A DNA stretch of 23,808 nucleotides from JACCVL01 sp038233135 (GCA_038233135.1 JBBSMN010000017.1:1-23808); one strand, 5' to 3'; positions 1-7,096 are shown, counted from the stretch's first letter. Notes: a model not told the origin generated them from the letters alone. Numbers and translations: made by a program.

Positions 1-117
1 ACCAAGATCCGGCTGATCACCAGGATCGCGTTCGGATTCAAGTCGCCCGCGGCCCTCATCGCCCTCGCCCTACTCAGCCTCGGCGGCCACTGCCCCACAC
101 TCCCAGGCCGGAACTGA
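1..117 (+). mobile_element. ISL3-family transposase, C-terminal fragment (cut by window edge)
   Basis: An open frame runs from base 1 to TGA at 115-117 and encodes the last 38 residues of a transposase. The tail reads approximately ...RIAFGFKSPAALIALALL... and ends ...GGHCPTLPGRN, which I recognise as the C-terminus typical of actinobacterial ISL3-family DDE transposases. These enzymes move insertion sequences by cutting DNA at terminal inverted repeats. The stop codon abuts a sequence that looks like the right terminal repeat, as usual in this family. The rest of the element lies left of the window, so whether the transposase is intact cannot be judged. Confidence 0.8.
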
Positions 118-140
118 CCCACAGGTACGTCAGAAGAGCC
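117..140 (+). repeat. Right terminal inverted repeat of the ISL3-type element
   Basis: Directly after the transposase stop, the sequence ACCCACAGGTACGTCAGA followed by AGAGCC reads on the other strand as an end beginning GGCTCTTC and finishing CTGTGGGT, the form of ISL3-family termini. The left end is outside the window, so neither the partner repeat nor the expected 8-bp target duplication (candidate right copy at 141-148) can be confirmed. Confidence 0.65.
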
Positions 141-306
141 CAAGAACTCCAGCGGATGGGTCCGGCCGGGCGCTCGGGGCACTTGGGCTGGGCGTGGTCG
201 ACATGGTGTTGTCCACCTGTGATCTATTCGCAGTGGACGCCACTTGTGTCGGAAGGTACTTTGGTACCTAGGTCGATTCCAACCGACCCGAAGGAGCTCC
301 CCCGTC

Positions 307-567
307 ATGGCTACTGCAACCGCGCCTATCAAGGTCGACGCCGCCACCGATGAGCTCGTCTCGCACGCAGCTCACTTCATGTCGCGCTCGAAGAAGGACA
401 TCGTCGACGCCGCCGTGCGCGAGTACATCGACGCGCACCGTGACGAGATCAATGCAGGCATCAAGGTCGCGCTCGGTCAGCTCAACGGCACCCATGCTGC
501 CGCGGTCTCGATGATGACCGGAATGAGTGCCGAGGAGCTTGACGACCTCGGTGGCCTGCCGAAGTAG
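307..567 (+). CDS. Ribbon-helix-helix antitoxin-like protein (86 aa)
   Basis: The start is the ATG at 307, chosen because AAGGAG (291-296) lies at good distance; a longer in-frame start at 244 would run through this ribosome site. The protein begins with a short beta-type segment (API-KVDAATDELV) followed by helices (SRSKKDIVDAAVREYIDAHRDE), the pattern of RHH DNA-binding antitoxins. The acidic C-terminus (MSAEELDDLGGLPK) could be the toxin-binding part. The next gene starts 50 nt downstream on the same strand and is a broken ~255-codon reading frame, so this may be the surviving half of a toxin-antitoxin-like pair. No family name can be assigned from sequence alone. The 166 nt between the IS end and this gene hold no other gene; a palindrome ACCTAGGT (267-274) is a possible autoregulatory operator, but weakly supported. 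Confidence 0.7.
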   Translation: MATATAPIKVDAATDELVSHAAHFMSRSKKDIVDAAVREYIDAHRDEINAGIKVALGQLNGTHAAAVSMMTGMSAEELDDLGGLPK

Positions 568-603
568 CACTGTCCGCACGGCGTCCCCGTCGGAGCTCAC
601 CGA

Positions 604-609
604 TAGATT
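604..609 (+). promoter_or_regulatory. Putative -10 box (TAGATT), leaderless geometry
   Basis: TAGATT lies 7 nt before the ATG at 617, so transcription would begin at or very near the start codon. No convincing -35 is seen. The same spacing recurs at many genes in the window. Confidence 0.4.
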
Positions 610-616
610 CGGGCGC

Positions 617-1386
617 ATGGCTTCAGACCCTACCGGCGTGCGTCCGACCAAGCGCTGCCTCGGTGACCTCAGCGTTGCGCTGCCGGATCTCGGTACGCCG
701 CTCGATGAGGTAAACCACTCGGCCATCGCGATCGCCCAGGCGGTGCCGGAGCAGCGCGATGCCGGGGGAGCGCAGCGAATTCTCGCGTTGAGTGATCGAG
801 TGTGGTTCAAGGTCAAGACCGGCGACCAGCGCGCAGTCGTCACCGAACTCACCGACCGCGAGCGTGCCATTGACCTGCCGGACGGCGTCGGTGCGTGGTG
901 GATTGGCGCTGCTGGTCATCGGTAGGGTGACAGCCCACAACGCGACTTCTACGCCTCGATCGCACGCGAGTGCACGGTCGGCAAGACGGTTTCGTCGGTC
1001 GGGTTGCTCCCGGATGAGTGGGACTGGAGGCGCCTGGCCGCTGAGCAGGCCGTTGCCTGGCGACGCGAGATGAAGCGCATCGTCATCGAGCTGATCGCGA
1101 TGTCGCTGACATCGGGGAAGCTGGCAGTGGCCGAGCTCCGGGACCATCGCATCAAGGCCCTGGTCCGAGCCGAGAACGGACACGAGGCGTACCTCGCAAT
1201 CGTCGCTGAGGGCATCCCGGACCCAGCGCGCTCCTGCTGGATAGCGTCCCGGGGGTCAACGCCGGGGACTGGCAGCCGGAGCCGTCGCCAGTCGCAGAGA
1301 TGGAACCCAGCCCGGGCGAGATCATCTGGTCGACGTTGTTTCCGACCGAAATCGCGAACGCAGTCCTCAACCTGGCCGCGGACTAA
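617..1386 (+). pseudogene. Unrecognised ~255-aa partner of the RHH gene, broken by an in-frame TAG and a frameshift
   Basis: From ATG 617 a frame of 102 codons ends at TAG 923-925 just after WWIGAAGHR. The same frame continues after the stop with protein-like sequence (QRDFYASIARE, then LPDEWDWRRLAAEQAVAW and MKRIVIELIAMSLTSG) and has no ATG or GTG near where a new gene would begin. Around 1222-1233 the coding pattern moves to another frame (ALLLDSVPGV, then EIIWSTLFPTEIANAVLNL) and ends at TAA 1384-1386. One missing base explains the shift. I infer a single ancestral protein carrying a nonsense mutation and a 1-nt deletion. No catalytic motif is recognised, so a toxin role rests only on the neighbouring antitoxin-like gene. 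Alternatively the first 102 codons could be a complete small protein. Confidence 0.6.
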
Positions 1387-1907
1387 CGGGCGGCCAGAGC
1401 GTGTTTCATCAGGTCACTGGCGGCGCCGCGGGTGCGGTCCTCGGCGGTTGGCCAGAGGTGACTGTAGGTGTTGACTGTTGTCGTCGCGGTCGAGTGCCCA
1501 AGAGCGCGTTGGACGGTGACGACGTCGCAGCCGGCCGCGATGAGGCCGCTCGCGTAGAAGTGCCGCAGGTCGTGGAGGCGGACGTGCGGGAGCTTTGCTG
1601 AGGTGCGGGTCGCGCGCCAGCGCCACTGGATGTCGTTGTCATACATCGGGCGGTCGCCGACAGTGAAGAGCCAGGCGTCCGATTCGGCGTCCGGCAGCCA
1701 GGCGGCGATGTGCTCAGCCAGCATGTCGACCAACTCATCGGGCAGATGGACGACGCGTTCCGATCCGTACTTCGGCAGTCGGACGGCGTAGGTCGTGCCG
1801 TCGCGCTGGAGTTGTCGGGAGACCTTGAGTTGGCGTCGGAGGAAGTCGATGTCACCGACCTGTACTGCCGCCGCCTCACCCGTGCGGAGTCCGGCGAAGG
1901 CGCACAA
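1383..1907 (-). pseudogene. Tyrosine recombinase/integrase, catalytic domain only (N-terminus missing)
   Basis: The 174-residue frame matches the catalytic domain of phage-type integrases. It shows the first Arg in GLRTGE (R8), a Lys in PKYGSE (K46), the box HDLRHFYAS (H112, R115), LGHST (H138) and the nucleophile candidate in NTYSHL (Y148). Full-length actinobacterial integrases are usually about 350-400 residues with an N-terminal arm-binding and a core-binding domain; both are absent. The frame cannot extend upstream because an in-frame TAG lies three codons before the TTG (plus-strand 1914-1916). The catalytic residues are preserved but DNA-recognition parts are lost, so it is probably inactive. 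Its stop overlaps the stop of the convergent broken gene (bases CTAA, 1383-1386). Confidence 0.85.
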
Positions 1908-1992
1908 CGCGACCTATGCGTGGCAAGAATTGCGATGCATGGTGGTCGACGCGTCTCTCAGCTCTTTGGCCGGGCCTGTCGTGGGCAGCGCG

Positions 1993-1998
1993 TAGACT
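1993..1998 (+). promoter_or_regulatory. Putative -10 box (TAGACT) of the first antitoxin copy
   Basis: TAGACT stands 5 nt before the ATG at 2004. The related antitoxin at 2836 has TAGCCT 6 nt before its ATG, so promoter and gene start appear to have been duplicated together. Confidence 0.4.
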
Positions 1999-2003
1999 GC
2001 TGC

Positions 2004-2212
2004 ATGTCTCTGAGTGCATCGGAGTTCTACGAAGCGGGGTTGGCTCTGCCCCTTCGGTGCGCAAGGACGTGGCCCTGCGGCTCCTGGAGTCGGTCGAGGT
2101 GATGGATCAGGAGTCGGTCGACGACGCGTGGACTGCCGAGATCTCCTCCCGTGTGGAGGACATCCTCAGTGGCAAGGTCGAGACGATCCCTGGTGAGCAG
2201 GTGTTCGCTTGA
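2004..2212 (+). pseudogene. Addiction-module antitoxin, frameshifted and shortened copy
   Basis: The first codons (MSLSASEFYEAG) nearly duplicate the intact antitoxin at 2836. In this copy a run of four C at 2049-2052 replaces a five-base stretch in the intact gene, a 1-nt loss that moves the frame. The rest (SVRKDVALRLLESVE, then IL-SGKVETIPGEQVFA) is read in the next frame to TGA 2210-2212. The family resembles the addiction-module antitoxins of Pfam PF09720, which neutralise RelE/ParE toxins. The C-terminal tail is also short compared with relatives I recall, and no toxin frame follows. The two copies also differ in the second half, so they are diverged paralogues rather than a recent duplication. 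Confidence 0.75.
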
Positions 2213-2300
2213 GTTGGCCATTCGACGAGTTGCACGTCAGGTTGCGCCCAACGGATGAGTCTCGGCTTCTACTTGGACCGAGCGGGCGTCCTCTGCGCAG

Positions 2301-2306
2301 TAGCGT
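2301..2306 (+). promoter_or_regulatory. Putative -10 box (TAGCGT) of the VOC-protein gene
   Basis: TAGCGT lies 6 nt before the GTG at 2313 and no ribosome-binding site is visible, consistent with a leaderless message. Confidence 0.35.
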
Positions 2307-2312
2307 CGGTGT

Positions 2313-2684
2313 GTGCCCGAAGACAGAGACACACTCCACTTCGTCGGAGTGTCGCTCGACTGTGCAGACCCAGCGGCCTTGGCCGCGTTCTACCTCGACT
2401 TGCTCGGCGGGGCGTTGCTCTGGCAGAACGCGGACAGCGCTGGCGTGCGGGTTCCCGGAGTCACACTTGTTGCGCAACGGGTCACTCCCTATGTTCCACC
2501 CGCTTGGCCTGCCGCGTCGGTCGTCCATCTCGATCTGTCGGCTGGCTCGGACGTCGACGAGCCGTCGGCAGGAGCGGTGAGTCTGGGCGCTGTCGAGGTC
2601 GATCCGCAACCTGACGTTCGATGGCGCGTGCTTCTCGACCCTGCCGGGCACCCGTTCTGGATTACGACGATTACGGCTGGCTGA
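2313..2684 (+). CDS. VOC-superfamily (glyoxalase-like domain) protein, 123 aa
   Basis: The protein begins HFVGVSLDCADPAALAAFYLDLLGG, here recognised as the first beta-alpha unit of the vicinal oxygen chelate fold. It ends with VRWRVLLDPAGHPFWITT, the closing strand motif (DPAGHPFC-like) of the glyoxalase-like subfamily. The middle contains VVHLDLS, a likely metal-side strand. Length of about 120 residues is normal. Members bind a metal or small ligand and include dioxygenases, glyoxalases and antibiotic-binding proteins; the substrate here cannot be named. The gene sits alone between two related antitoxin copies in an otherwise decayed region but shows no lesion. The start GTG 2313 is chosen because it gives the expected N-terminus and follows a -10 box. 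Confidence 0.8.
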   Translation: MPEDRDTLHFVGVSLDCADPAALAAFYLDLLGGALLWQNADSAGVRVPGVTLVAQRVTPYVPPAWPAASVVHLDLSAGSDVDEPSAGAVSLGAVEVDPQPDVRWRVLLDPAGHPFWITTITAG

Positions 2685-2823
2685 ACCCACGCGGGACCGA
2701 TGCGACCGACATCCGCACATGCCGCGTTGAGTGCGCGGACATGCCGTCAGAGGACAGCAAACCGGAATCGCCGGTGGTGTTGCGCGGGTTGCTCAAGGCC
2801 CGCACGTCGTCGTGGCCGGGGCG

Positions 2824-2829
2824 TAGCCT
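2824..2829 (+). promoter_or_regulatory. Putative -10 box (TAGCCT) of the intact antitoxin
   Basis: TAGCCT stands 6 nt before ATG 2836, with no ribosome-binding site between them. This matches the spacing seen at several other starts here. Confidence 0.45.
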
Positions 2830-2835
2830 GACCGC

Positions 2836-3081
2836 ATGTCGCTGAGCGCATCGGAGTTCTACGAGGCGGGGATTTCCCTGCCGCCTTCGGTACGTAAGGA
2901 CGTGGCGCTGCGGCTCCTCGAATCGGTCGAGTCGGACGAGGCGTTCGACGCTGCGGCTGAGGAGTGGCTGCACACGGAGGCTGCGGCGGCGTATGACGCC
3001 TTGAAGGCGGACCCATCACGCGCGATCCCGGCCGAAGACGTCAGGGCTCGCTTCGAAGCCAAGTGGGCCGCCCGTTCATGA
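2836..3081 (+). CDS. Addiction-module antitoxin (PF09720-like), 81 aa
   Basis: The protein has an N-terminal helical part (FYEAGISLPPSVRKDVALRLL) and an acidic, Ala-rich second half finishing IPAEDVRARFEAKWAARS. This is the layout of the unstable antitoxins that pair with RelE/ParE-type toxins. The stop overlaps the toxin start by ATGA at 3078-3081, the usual translational coupling of such pairs. The frame is intact, unlike its paralogue at 2004. Its partner carries an internal deletion, so this antitoxin probably has no active local toxin to neutralise; it might act against related toxins elsewhere in the genome. It may also repress its own promoter, but no operator is obvious. Confidence 0.8.
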   Translation: MSLSASEFYEAGISLPPSVRKDVALRLLESVESDEAFDAAAEEWLHTEAAAAYDALKADPSRAIPAEDVRARFEAKWAARS

Positions 3082-3289
3082 CGGGCCGGATCCACTACCC
3101 GCCGGAAGCTGAGCGGCAACTCGACGATCTCGACGAGTGGATCACCAAGAAGGCATCCGTCGACACCGCACGTCGCCTAATCAGGTGGCTGAGTCGTCCG
3201 GCAGGGCCGTGGTCAATGTCCTCGGCGTCTTCCACGGCGGCCAAGACTGGGAATCTGCGCTGCGGGCCGACCCGGCCCGACACCGCTGA
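3078..3289 (+). pseudogene. RelE/ParE-family toxin with internal deletion and frame change
   Basis: The start (GRIHYPPEAERQLDDLDEWI, then SVDTARRL) is the first strand and helix of a RelE/ParE toxin. From about 3191 the family's closing strand is encoded in a different frame: ESSGRAVVNVLGVFHGGQDW, then ESALRADPARHR, ending at TGA 3287-3289. Normal members are about 95-110 residues; the two visible pieces total about 70. The central strands that carry the basic catalytic or gyrase-contacting residues are therefore absent. I infer a deletion of roughly 30-50 codons with the junction near 3180-3191. Reading the original frame onward gives only an unrelated tail to 3332. Confidence 0.8.
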
Positions 3290-3380
3290 GCGTGCCGCAC
3301 TCCCCCTGGCACTACTGATCGCCGAGTACTGAGTCGGAGTCTTGTGGGCACGGCGCTGTCGATCCCACGGCCGCGTGTCA

Positions 3381-3386
3381 TAGGTT
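3381..3386 (+). promoter_or_regulatory. Putative -10 box (TAGGTT) of the pnt operon
   Basis: TAGGTT lies 7 nt before the GTG start of pntAA. There is no purine-rich ribosome site in the gap, so leaderless translation is likely. Confidence 0.4.
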
Positions 3387-3393
3387 CGGCGCC

Positions 3394-4545
3394 GTGAGGA
3401 TCTCGGTGGTCGCGGAGTCGCAGCCCGGTGAGCGCCGCGTCGCCCTCGCCCCAGAGGGGGTGCAGAAGCTGGTCGTGCTCGGCTACGAGGTGTCGGTCGA
3501 GCCCGGCGCGGGTGTTCGAGCCGACTTCGCCGACGAGACGTACGCGGAGGCGGGCGCCGACACCGGGGGCGATCGCCTCGAGGAGACCGACGTGGTCGTG
3601 TCGGTGCAGCCGCCGCGCGTCGACCAGATTCGTCGGCTGCGCCCGGGCGCCACGACCGTCTCGTTCGTGCCGGTGGCGCAGAGCCTCGACCAGCTGCGCG
3701 ACCTGCGGGACTGCGGCGTGACCGCGTTCGCGCTCGAGCTGGTGCCCAGGATCAGCCGCGCGCAGTCGATGGACGCGCTGTCGTCGCAGGCGCTGGTGGC
3801 GGGCTACCGCTGCGCCATCGTGGCGGCCGGCATGCTGCGCCGCTTCTTTCCCCTGAACATGACCGCGGCCGGCACGGTGCCGCCGGCGGAGGTGGTGGTG
3901 CTCGGTGCCGGCGTTGCGGGGTTGCAGGCCATCGCCACCGCCAAGCGGCTCGGAGCCGTCGTCAAGGCCTACGACGTGCGGGCGGCCGCGGCCGAGGAGA
4001 TCCGCTCAGTGGGCGCCCAGGCCATCGACCTGGAGCTGGACACCCTCGAGGGCGCCGGCGGGTATGCCCGGGAGATGACCGAGGAGCGAGCTCAGCTGCA
4101 ACGCGAGCGGCTGACGCCGCACATCGCTGCCGCGGACGCGTTGATCACCACCGCCGCCGTCCCCGGCCGTACCGCCCCGATGCTCGTCACCGCCGAGATG
4201 GTCGAGCAGATGCGCCCGGGCTCGGTGGTCGTCGACCTTGCGGCCGAGTCGGGAGGCAACGTCGAGGGGTCAGTGGCCGGTGACGTCGTACGCCTCGGTG
4301 CGGCGCAGGTGTGGGGCGGCGCCAACGTGCCCAGCCAGATGCCGGGACCGGCCAGCCGCCTGTTGTCCACCAACATCGTCAACCTGGTGACGCTGATGAC
4401 CACCGCCGCAACGAACGCCGAGCCTGCCGCATTCGCGCCGGACTTCGACGACGAGGTGGTCGCAGGCAGCTGCATCGTCCATGCCGGCGCCGTACGGCAC
4501 GAGCCGACCCGCGCGATGGTGGAAGGGGAGGCCGCACATGGATGA
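3394..4545 (+). CDS. pntAA: NAD(P) transhydrogenase alpha subunit, part 1 (NAD-binding)
   Basis: This is the soluble NAD(H)-binding domain I of the proton-translocating transhydrogenase, which moves hydride between NADH and NADP+ using the proton gradient. The 383-residue length is typical for the split actinobacterial/alphaproteobacterial form. The N-terminus (PGERRVALAPEGVQKL) and the signature RISRAQSMDALSSQ (119-132) are shared with alanine dehydrogenases. The nucleotide-binding loop is GAGVAG (171-176) followed by KAYDVR. The start is GTG 3394. The gene overlaps pntAB by 8 nt, so the three pnt genes form one coupled operon. It marks the left boundary of undamaged core sequence after the decayed region. 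Confidence 0.95.
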   Translation: MRISVVAESQPGERRVALAPEGVQKLVVLGYEVSVEPGAGVRADFADETYAEAGADTGGDRLEETDVVVSVQPPRVDQIRRLRPGATTVSFVPVAQSLDQLRDLRDCGVTAFALELVPRISRAQSMDALSSQALVAGYRCAIVAAGMLRRFFPLNMTAAGTVPPAEVVVLGAGVAGLQAIATAKRLGAVVKAYDVRAAAAEEIRSVGAQAIDLELDTLEGAGGYAREMTEERAQLQRERLTPHIAAADALITTAAVPGRTAPMLVTAEMVEQMRPGSVVVDLAAESGGNVEGSVAGDVVRLGAAQVWGGANVPSQMPGPASRLLSTNIVNLVTLMTTAATNAEPAAFAPDFDDEVVAGSCIVHAGAVRHEPTRAMVEGEAAHG

Positions 4546-4900
4546 GTCGATCGTCTGGCTGACGATCTTCGTGCTGAGCGTGTTCGTCGGCGTCGAGGTG
4601 ATCTCCAAGGTGTCCTCGACGCTGCACACGCCGCTGATGTCGGGCGCCAACGCCATCCACGGCGTGATCCTTGTCGGTGCGGTGCTGGTGACCGGCACCG
4701 CAGAGTCGACCGGCGCCCTCGTGGTGGGGCTGATCGCGGTGGTGCTGGCCACTGTCAACATGGTGGGCGGCTTCGTCGTCACCGACCGGATGCTGCAGAT
4801 GTTCGGGGGCCGACGCGGACAGCGGCCCGCGAGGAGCGATGCCAGCAGCGATGCCAGCACGGGCGGCAGCGGCGGCAGCACGAAGGCGGGCGGGCGGTGA
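4538..4900 (+). CDS. pntAB: NAD(P) transhydrogenase alpha subunit, part 2 (membrane)
   Basis: This 120-residue protein is half of membrane domain II. It has three hydrophobic segments: residues about 5-22 (IVWLTIFVLSVFVGVEVI), 42-55 and 60-80. The conserved loop with HTPLMSGANAIHG is the hallmark of this subunit and lies in the proton pathway. The ATG at 4538 follows the ribosome site GGAAGGGGAGG (4521-4531). The C-terminal 35 or so residues are a hydrophilic Arg/Ser/Gly tail that relatives usually lack or have shorter. Part of it arises from a perfect 12-nt tandem duplication. The stop overlaps the pntB start as GTGA. Confidence 0.93.
   Translation: MDESIVWLTIFVLSVFVGVEVISKVSSTLHTPLMSGANAIHGVILVGAVLVTGTAESTGALVVGLIAVVLATVNMVGGFVVTDRMLQMFGGRRGQRPARSDASSDASTGGSGGSTKAGGR
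4835..4858 (+). repeat. Perfect 12-nt tandem duplication inside pntAB
   Basis: AGCGATGCCAGC occurs twice in a row and encodes SDAS-SDAS in the hydrophilic tail. It keeps the frame and probably only changes tail length. Confidence 0.85.
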
Positions 4901-6276
4901 TCCCGACCTGGGTGCAGCTGGCCTATCTGGCGGCCGCGGTCTGCTTCATCGTCGCGCTCAAGGGGCTGTCCAGCCCGCGTACCGCTCGGCGCGGCAACCT
5001 GGTGGGCGCCGTCGGGGCGGTCGTTGCCACCGCCGTCGTGTTCTGGGAGCGCGACCTCGACCATGTCCTCGCGATCGTGGTGGCGGTCGCAGCAGGCTCG
5101 GTGCTCGGCGTCGCCGGGGCCCAGCGGGTCCAGATGACCCAGATGCCGCAGCTGGTCGCGCTGTTCAACGGGGTTGGGGGTGGTGCCGCCGCGCTGGTCG
5201 CCCTGCTGGAGCTCAGCGAGCTGTCGGATGTCGGTGACGTGGCGGAGTTCGACCTGGTGGCGACGGCGTTCACGATCCTGATCGGCTCGGTGAGCTTCTC
5301 CGGCTCGCTGGTCACCTTCGCCAAGCTGCAGGAGCTGATGACCACCCGCCCGGTGCTGTTCCCCGGCCTGCCGGTGGCCTTCGGCGGCTCGCTGCTTGCG
5401 GCGTTGGCGCTGTCCGCGCTGCTCGTCGTCGACCCCGCACTGTGGCCGGGCGTCGTGATGGCCCTTCTCGGTCTGCTGCTGGGCGTGCTGCTGGTGCTGC
5501 CGGTGGGGGGCGCCGACGTACCGATCGTGATCTCATTGCTCAACGCCTTCACCGGCTTGAGCGTGGCTGCCGGCGGCTACGTTCTCGGCAACACGCTGCT
5601 GCTGGTCGCGGGCACGCTGGTGGGCGCGGCCGGGACCTTGCTGACCCGGATGATGGCGACCGCGATGGGCCGCTCGCTCGCCAACACGCTGTTCGGGGCG
5701 CTGAAGGGCGGGTCGACCCTGGGCGCCGGCGAGGCCAGCGACCGGCCCGTACGCGCCACCGGGCCCGAGGACGTCGCGATCCTGCTCGGCTACGCCCAGC
5801 GGGTCATCATCGTGCCCGGCTACGGCCTCGCCGTCGCCCAGGCCCAGCACACCCTGCGCGAGCTGGTGGACGTGCTCGCCGAGCGGGGCGTCCAGGTGGA
5901 CTACGCCATCCACCCGGTCGCCGGGCGGATGCCTGGGCACATGAACGTCCTGCTCGCCGAGGCGCAGGTGCCGTACGAGCAGCTCAAGGAGATGGACGAC
6001 ATCAACGGCGAGTTCAAGCAGGCCGACGTGGTGCTCGTTGTCGGCGCCAACGACGTGGTCAACCCCGCGGCGCGGACCACACCCGGCGCCCCGATCTACG
6101 GGATGCCGATCCTCAACGCCGACCAGGCCCAACAGGTGGTCTTCATGAAACGATCGATGCGGCCCGGGTTCGCCGGCATCGAGAACGAGCTGCTGTTCGA
6201 GCCGCACACCAACCTGCTGTTCGGCGACGCCAAGCAGACGATGGGCAAGCTGCTCAACGCGGTCAAGTCGCTCTAG
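4897..6276 (+). CDS. pntB: NAD(P) transhydrogenase beta subunit
   Basis: The 459-residue protein carries the second half of the membrane domain and the NADP(H)-binding domain III. Residues 1 to about 260 contain a run of hydrophobic helices. The C-terminal third has the NADP site motifs VPGYGLAVAQAQH, GRMPGHMNVLLAEA, DDINGEF and GANDVVNPAA, then MKRSMRPGFAGIENELLF, all diagnostic of PntB. The start is GTG 4897, overlapping the pntAB stop. The product completes a transhydrogenase likely to supply NADPH for biosynthesis. The gene ends 42 nt before the end of the convergent upp; no clear terminator was found in that short gap. Confidence 0.96.
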   Translation: MIPTWVQLAYLAAAVCFIVALKGLSSPRTARRGNLVGAVGAVVATAVVFWERDLDHVLAIVVAVAAGSVLGVAGAQRVQMTQMPQLVALFNGVGGGAAALVALLELSELSDVGDVAEFDLVATAFTILIGSVSFSGSLVTFAKLQELMTTRPVLFPGLPVAFGGSLLAALALSALLVVDPALWPGVVMALLGLLLGVLLVLPVGGADVPIVISLLNAFTGLSVAAGGYVLGNTLLLVAGTLVGAAGTLLTRMMATAMGRSLANTLFGALKGGSTLGAGEASDRPVRATGPEDVAILLGYAQRVIIVPGYGLAVAQAQHTLRELVDVLAERGVQVDYAIHPVAGRMPGHMNVLLAEAQVPYEQLKEMDDINGEFKQADVVLVVGANDVVNPAARTTPGAPIYGMPILNADQAQQVVFMKRSMRPGFAGIENELLFEPHTNLLFGDAKQTMGKLLNAVKSL

Positions 6277-6318
6277 CGGCCCGGCGCGACGGCTCGCCGC
6301 CCAGCTACGCCCGGCCGG

Positions 6319-6960
6319 TCAGCCCGCGACCCCGTACAACCGGTCGCCGGCGTCACCCAGCCCCGGCACGATGTAGCCCACGTCATTGAGGCGCTCATCG
6401 ACGGCCGCCGTGACCAGGGTGACAGGCACATCGCGGGCGGTCAGCTCGCGTTCCACCCGGTCGATGCCCTCGGGCGCCGCGAGCAGGCAGACGGCGGTGA
6501 TCTGGTCGGCGCCCCGGGCAACCAGGAAGTCGATCGCCGCCGCCAGGGTCCCGCCGGTGGCCAACATCGGGTCGAGCAGGTAGCACTGGCGCCCGGCCAG
6601 GTCCGGTGGCAGCCGCTCGGCGTACGTCGAGGCGGCCAGGGTCTCCTCGTCCCGGATCATCCCCAGGAAGCCGACCTCGGCGGTGGGCAGCAGCCGCTGC
6701 ATCCCCTCGAGCATCCCCAGGCCCGCTCGCAGGATGGGCACCACCAGCGGGCGCGGCGCCGACAGCCGCACGCCGGCGGCCTCGGCGACCGGTGTCTGCA
6801 CCGTGCGGGGCTCGGTGCGTACGTCGCGGGTCGCCTCGTAGGCCAGCAACGTCACCAGCTCGTCGGCCAGCCGTCGGAAGGTCGGCGACTTGGTACGCTC
6901 GTCGCGCAGCAGCGTCAGCTTGTGTGCAACGAGCGGGTGATCGGCGACGTGGATCCGCAT
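6319..6960 (-). CDS. upp: Uracil phosphoribosyltransferase
   Basis: The enzyme makes UMP from uracil and PRPP in pyrimidine salvage. The 213-residue frame starts MRIHVADHPLVAHKLTLLR, the usual Upp N-terminus, and an extension to 6999 is rejected for that reason. It contains VPILRAGLGML, GFLGMIRDE and the PRPP-binding loop LLDPMLATGGT. The C-terminus VPGLGDAGDRLYG binds uracil in known structures. It stands alone on the minus strand, convergent with pntB and divergent from the tRNA adenosine deaminase-associated gene. A possible -10 (TAGCGT) lies 8 nt ahead of the ATG. Confidence 0.96.
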   Translation of the reverse strand: MRIHVADHPLVAHKLTLLRDERTKSPTFRRLADELVTLLAYEATRDVRTEPRTVQTPVAEAAGVRLSAPRPLVVPILRAGLGMLEGMQRLLPTAEVGFLGMIRDEETLAASTYAERLPPDLAGRQCYLLDPMLATGGTLAAAIDFLVARGADQITAVCLLAAPEGIDRVERELTARDVPVTLVTAAVDERLNDVGYIVPGLGDAGDRLYGVAG

Positions 6961-6968
6961 GAAGCCCC

Positions 6969-6974
6969 ACGCTA
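6969..6974 (-). promoter_or_regulatory. Putative -10 box (TAGCGT) of upp
   Basis: On the minus strand TAGCGT precedes the ATG by 8 nt. The match is partial and no -35 is evident. Confidence 0.3.
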
Positions 6975-7096
6975 GTGGGCGAGATCGAGCAATCGCCACG
7001 CCGTACGGACTACCGACCGGGGGTGCGCTCTGCCACCATCGTTAAAGCGGGTCCACGCCAGTGGTCCCGCCCGGCACCCGGAGCAGAGGAGGCGAC

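Noticed and set aside
1222..1233. Programmed ribosomal frameshift in the RHH partner gene
   Set aside because: There is no slippery heptamer, and the same gene also has an in-frame TAG, so decay is the simpler explanation.
2209..2580. Toxin-like frame after the broken antitoxin copy
   Set aside because: The translated sequence has no RelE/ParE features beyond the first few codons and overlaps the VOC gene in another frame.
5442..6389. 315-aa open frame inside pntB
   Set aside because: Its Arg/Pro-rich composition is that of a GC-rich shadow; the pntB frame carries all recognisable motifs.
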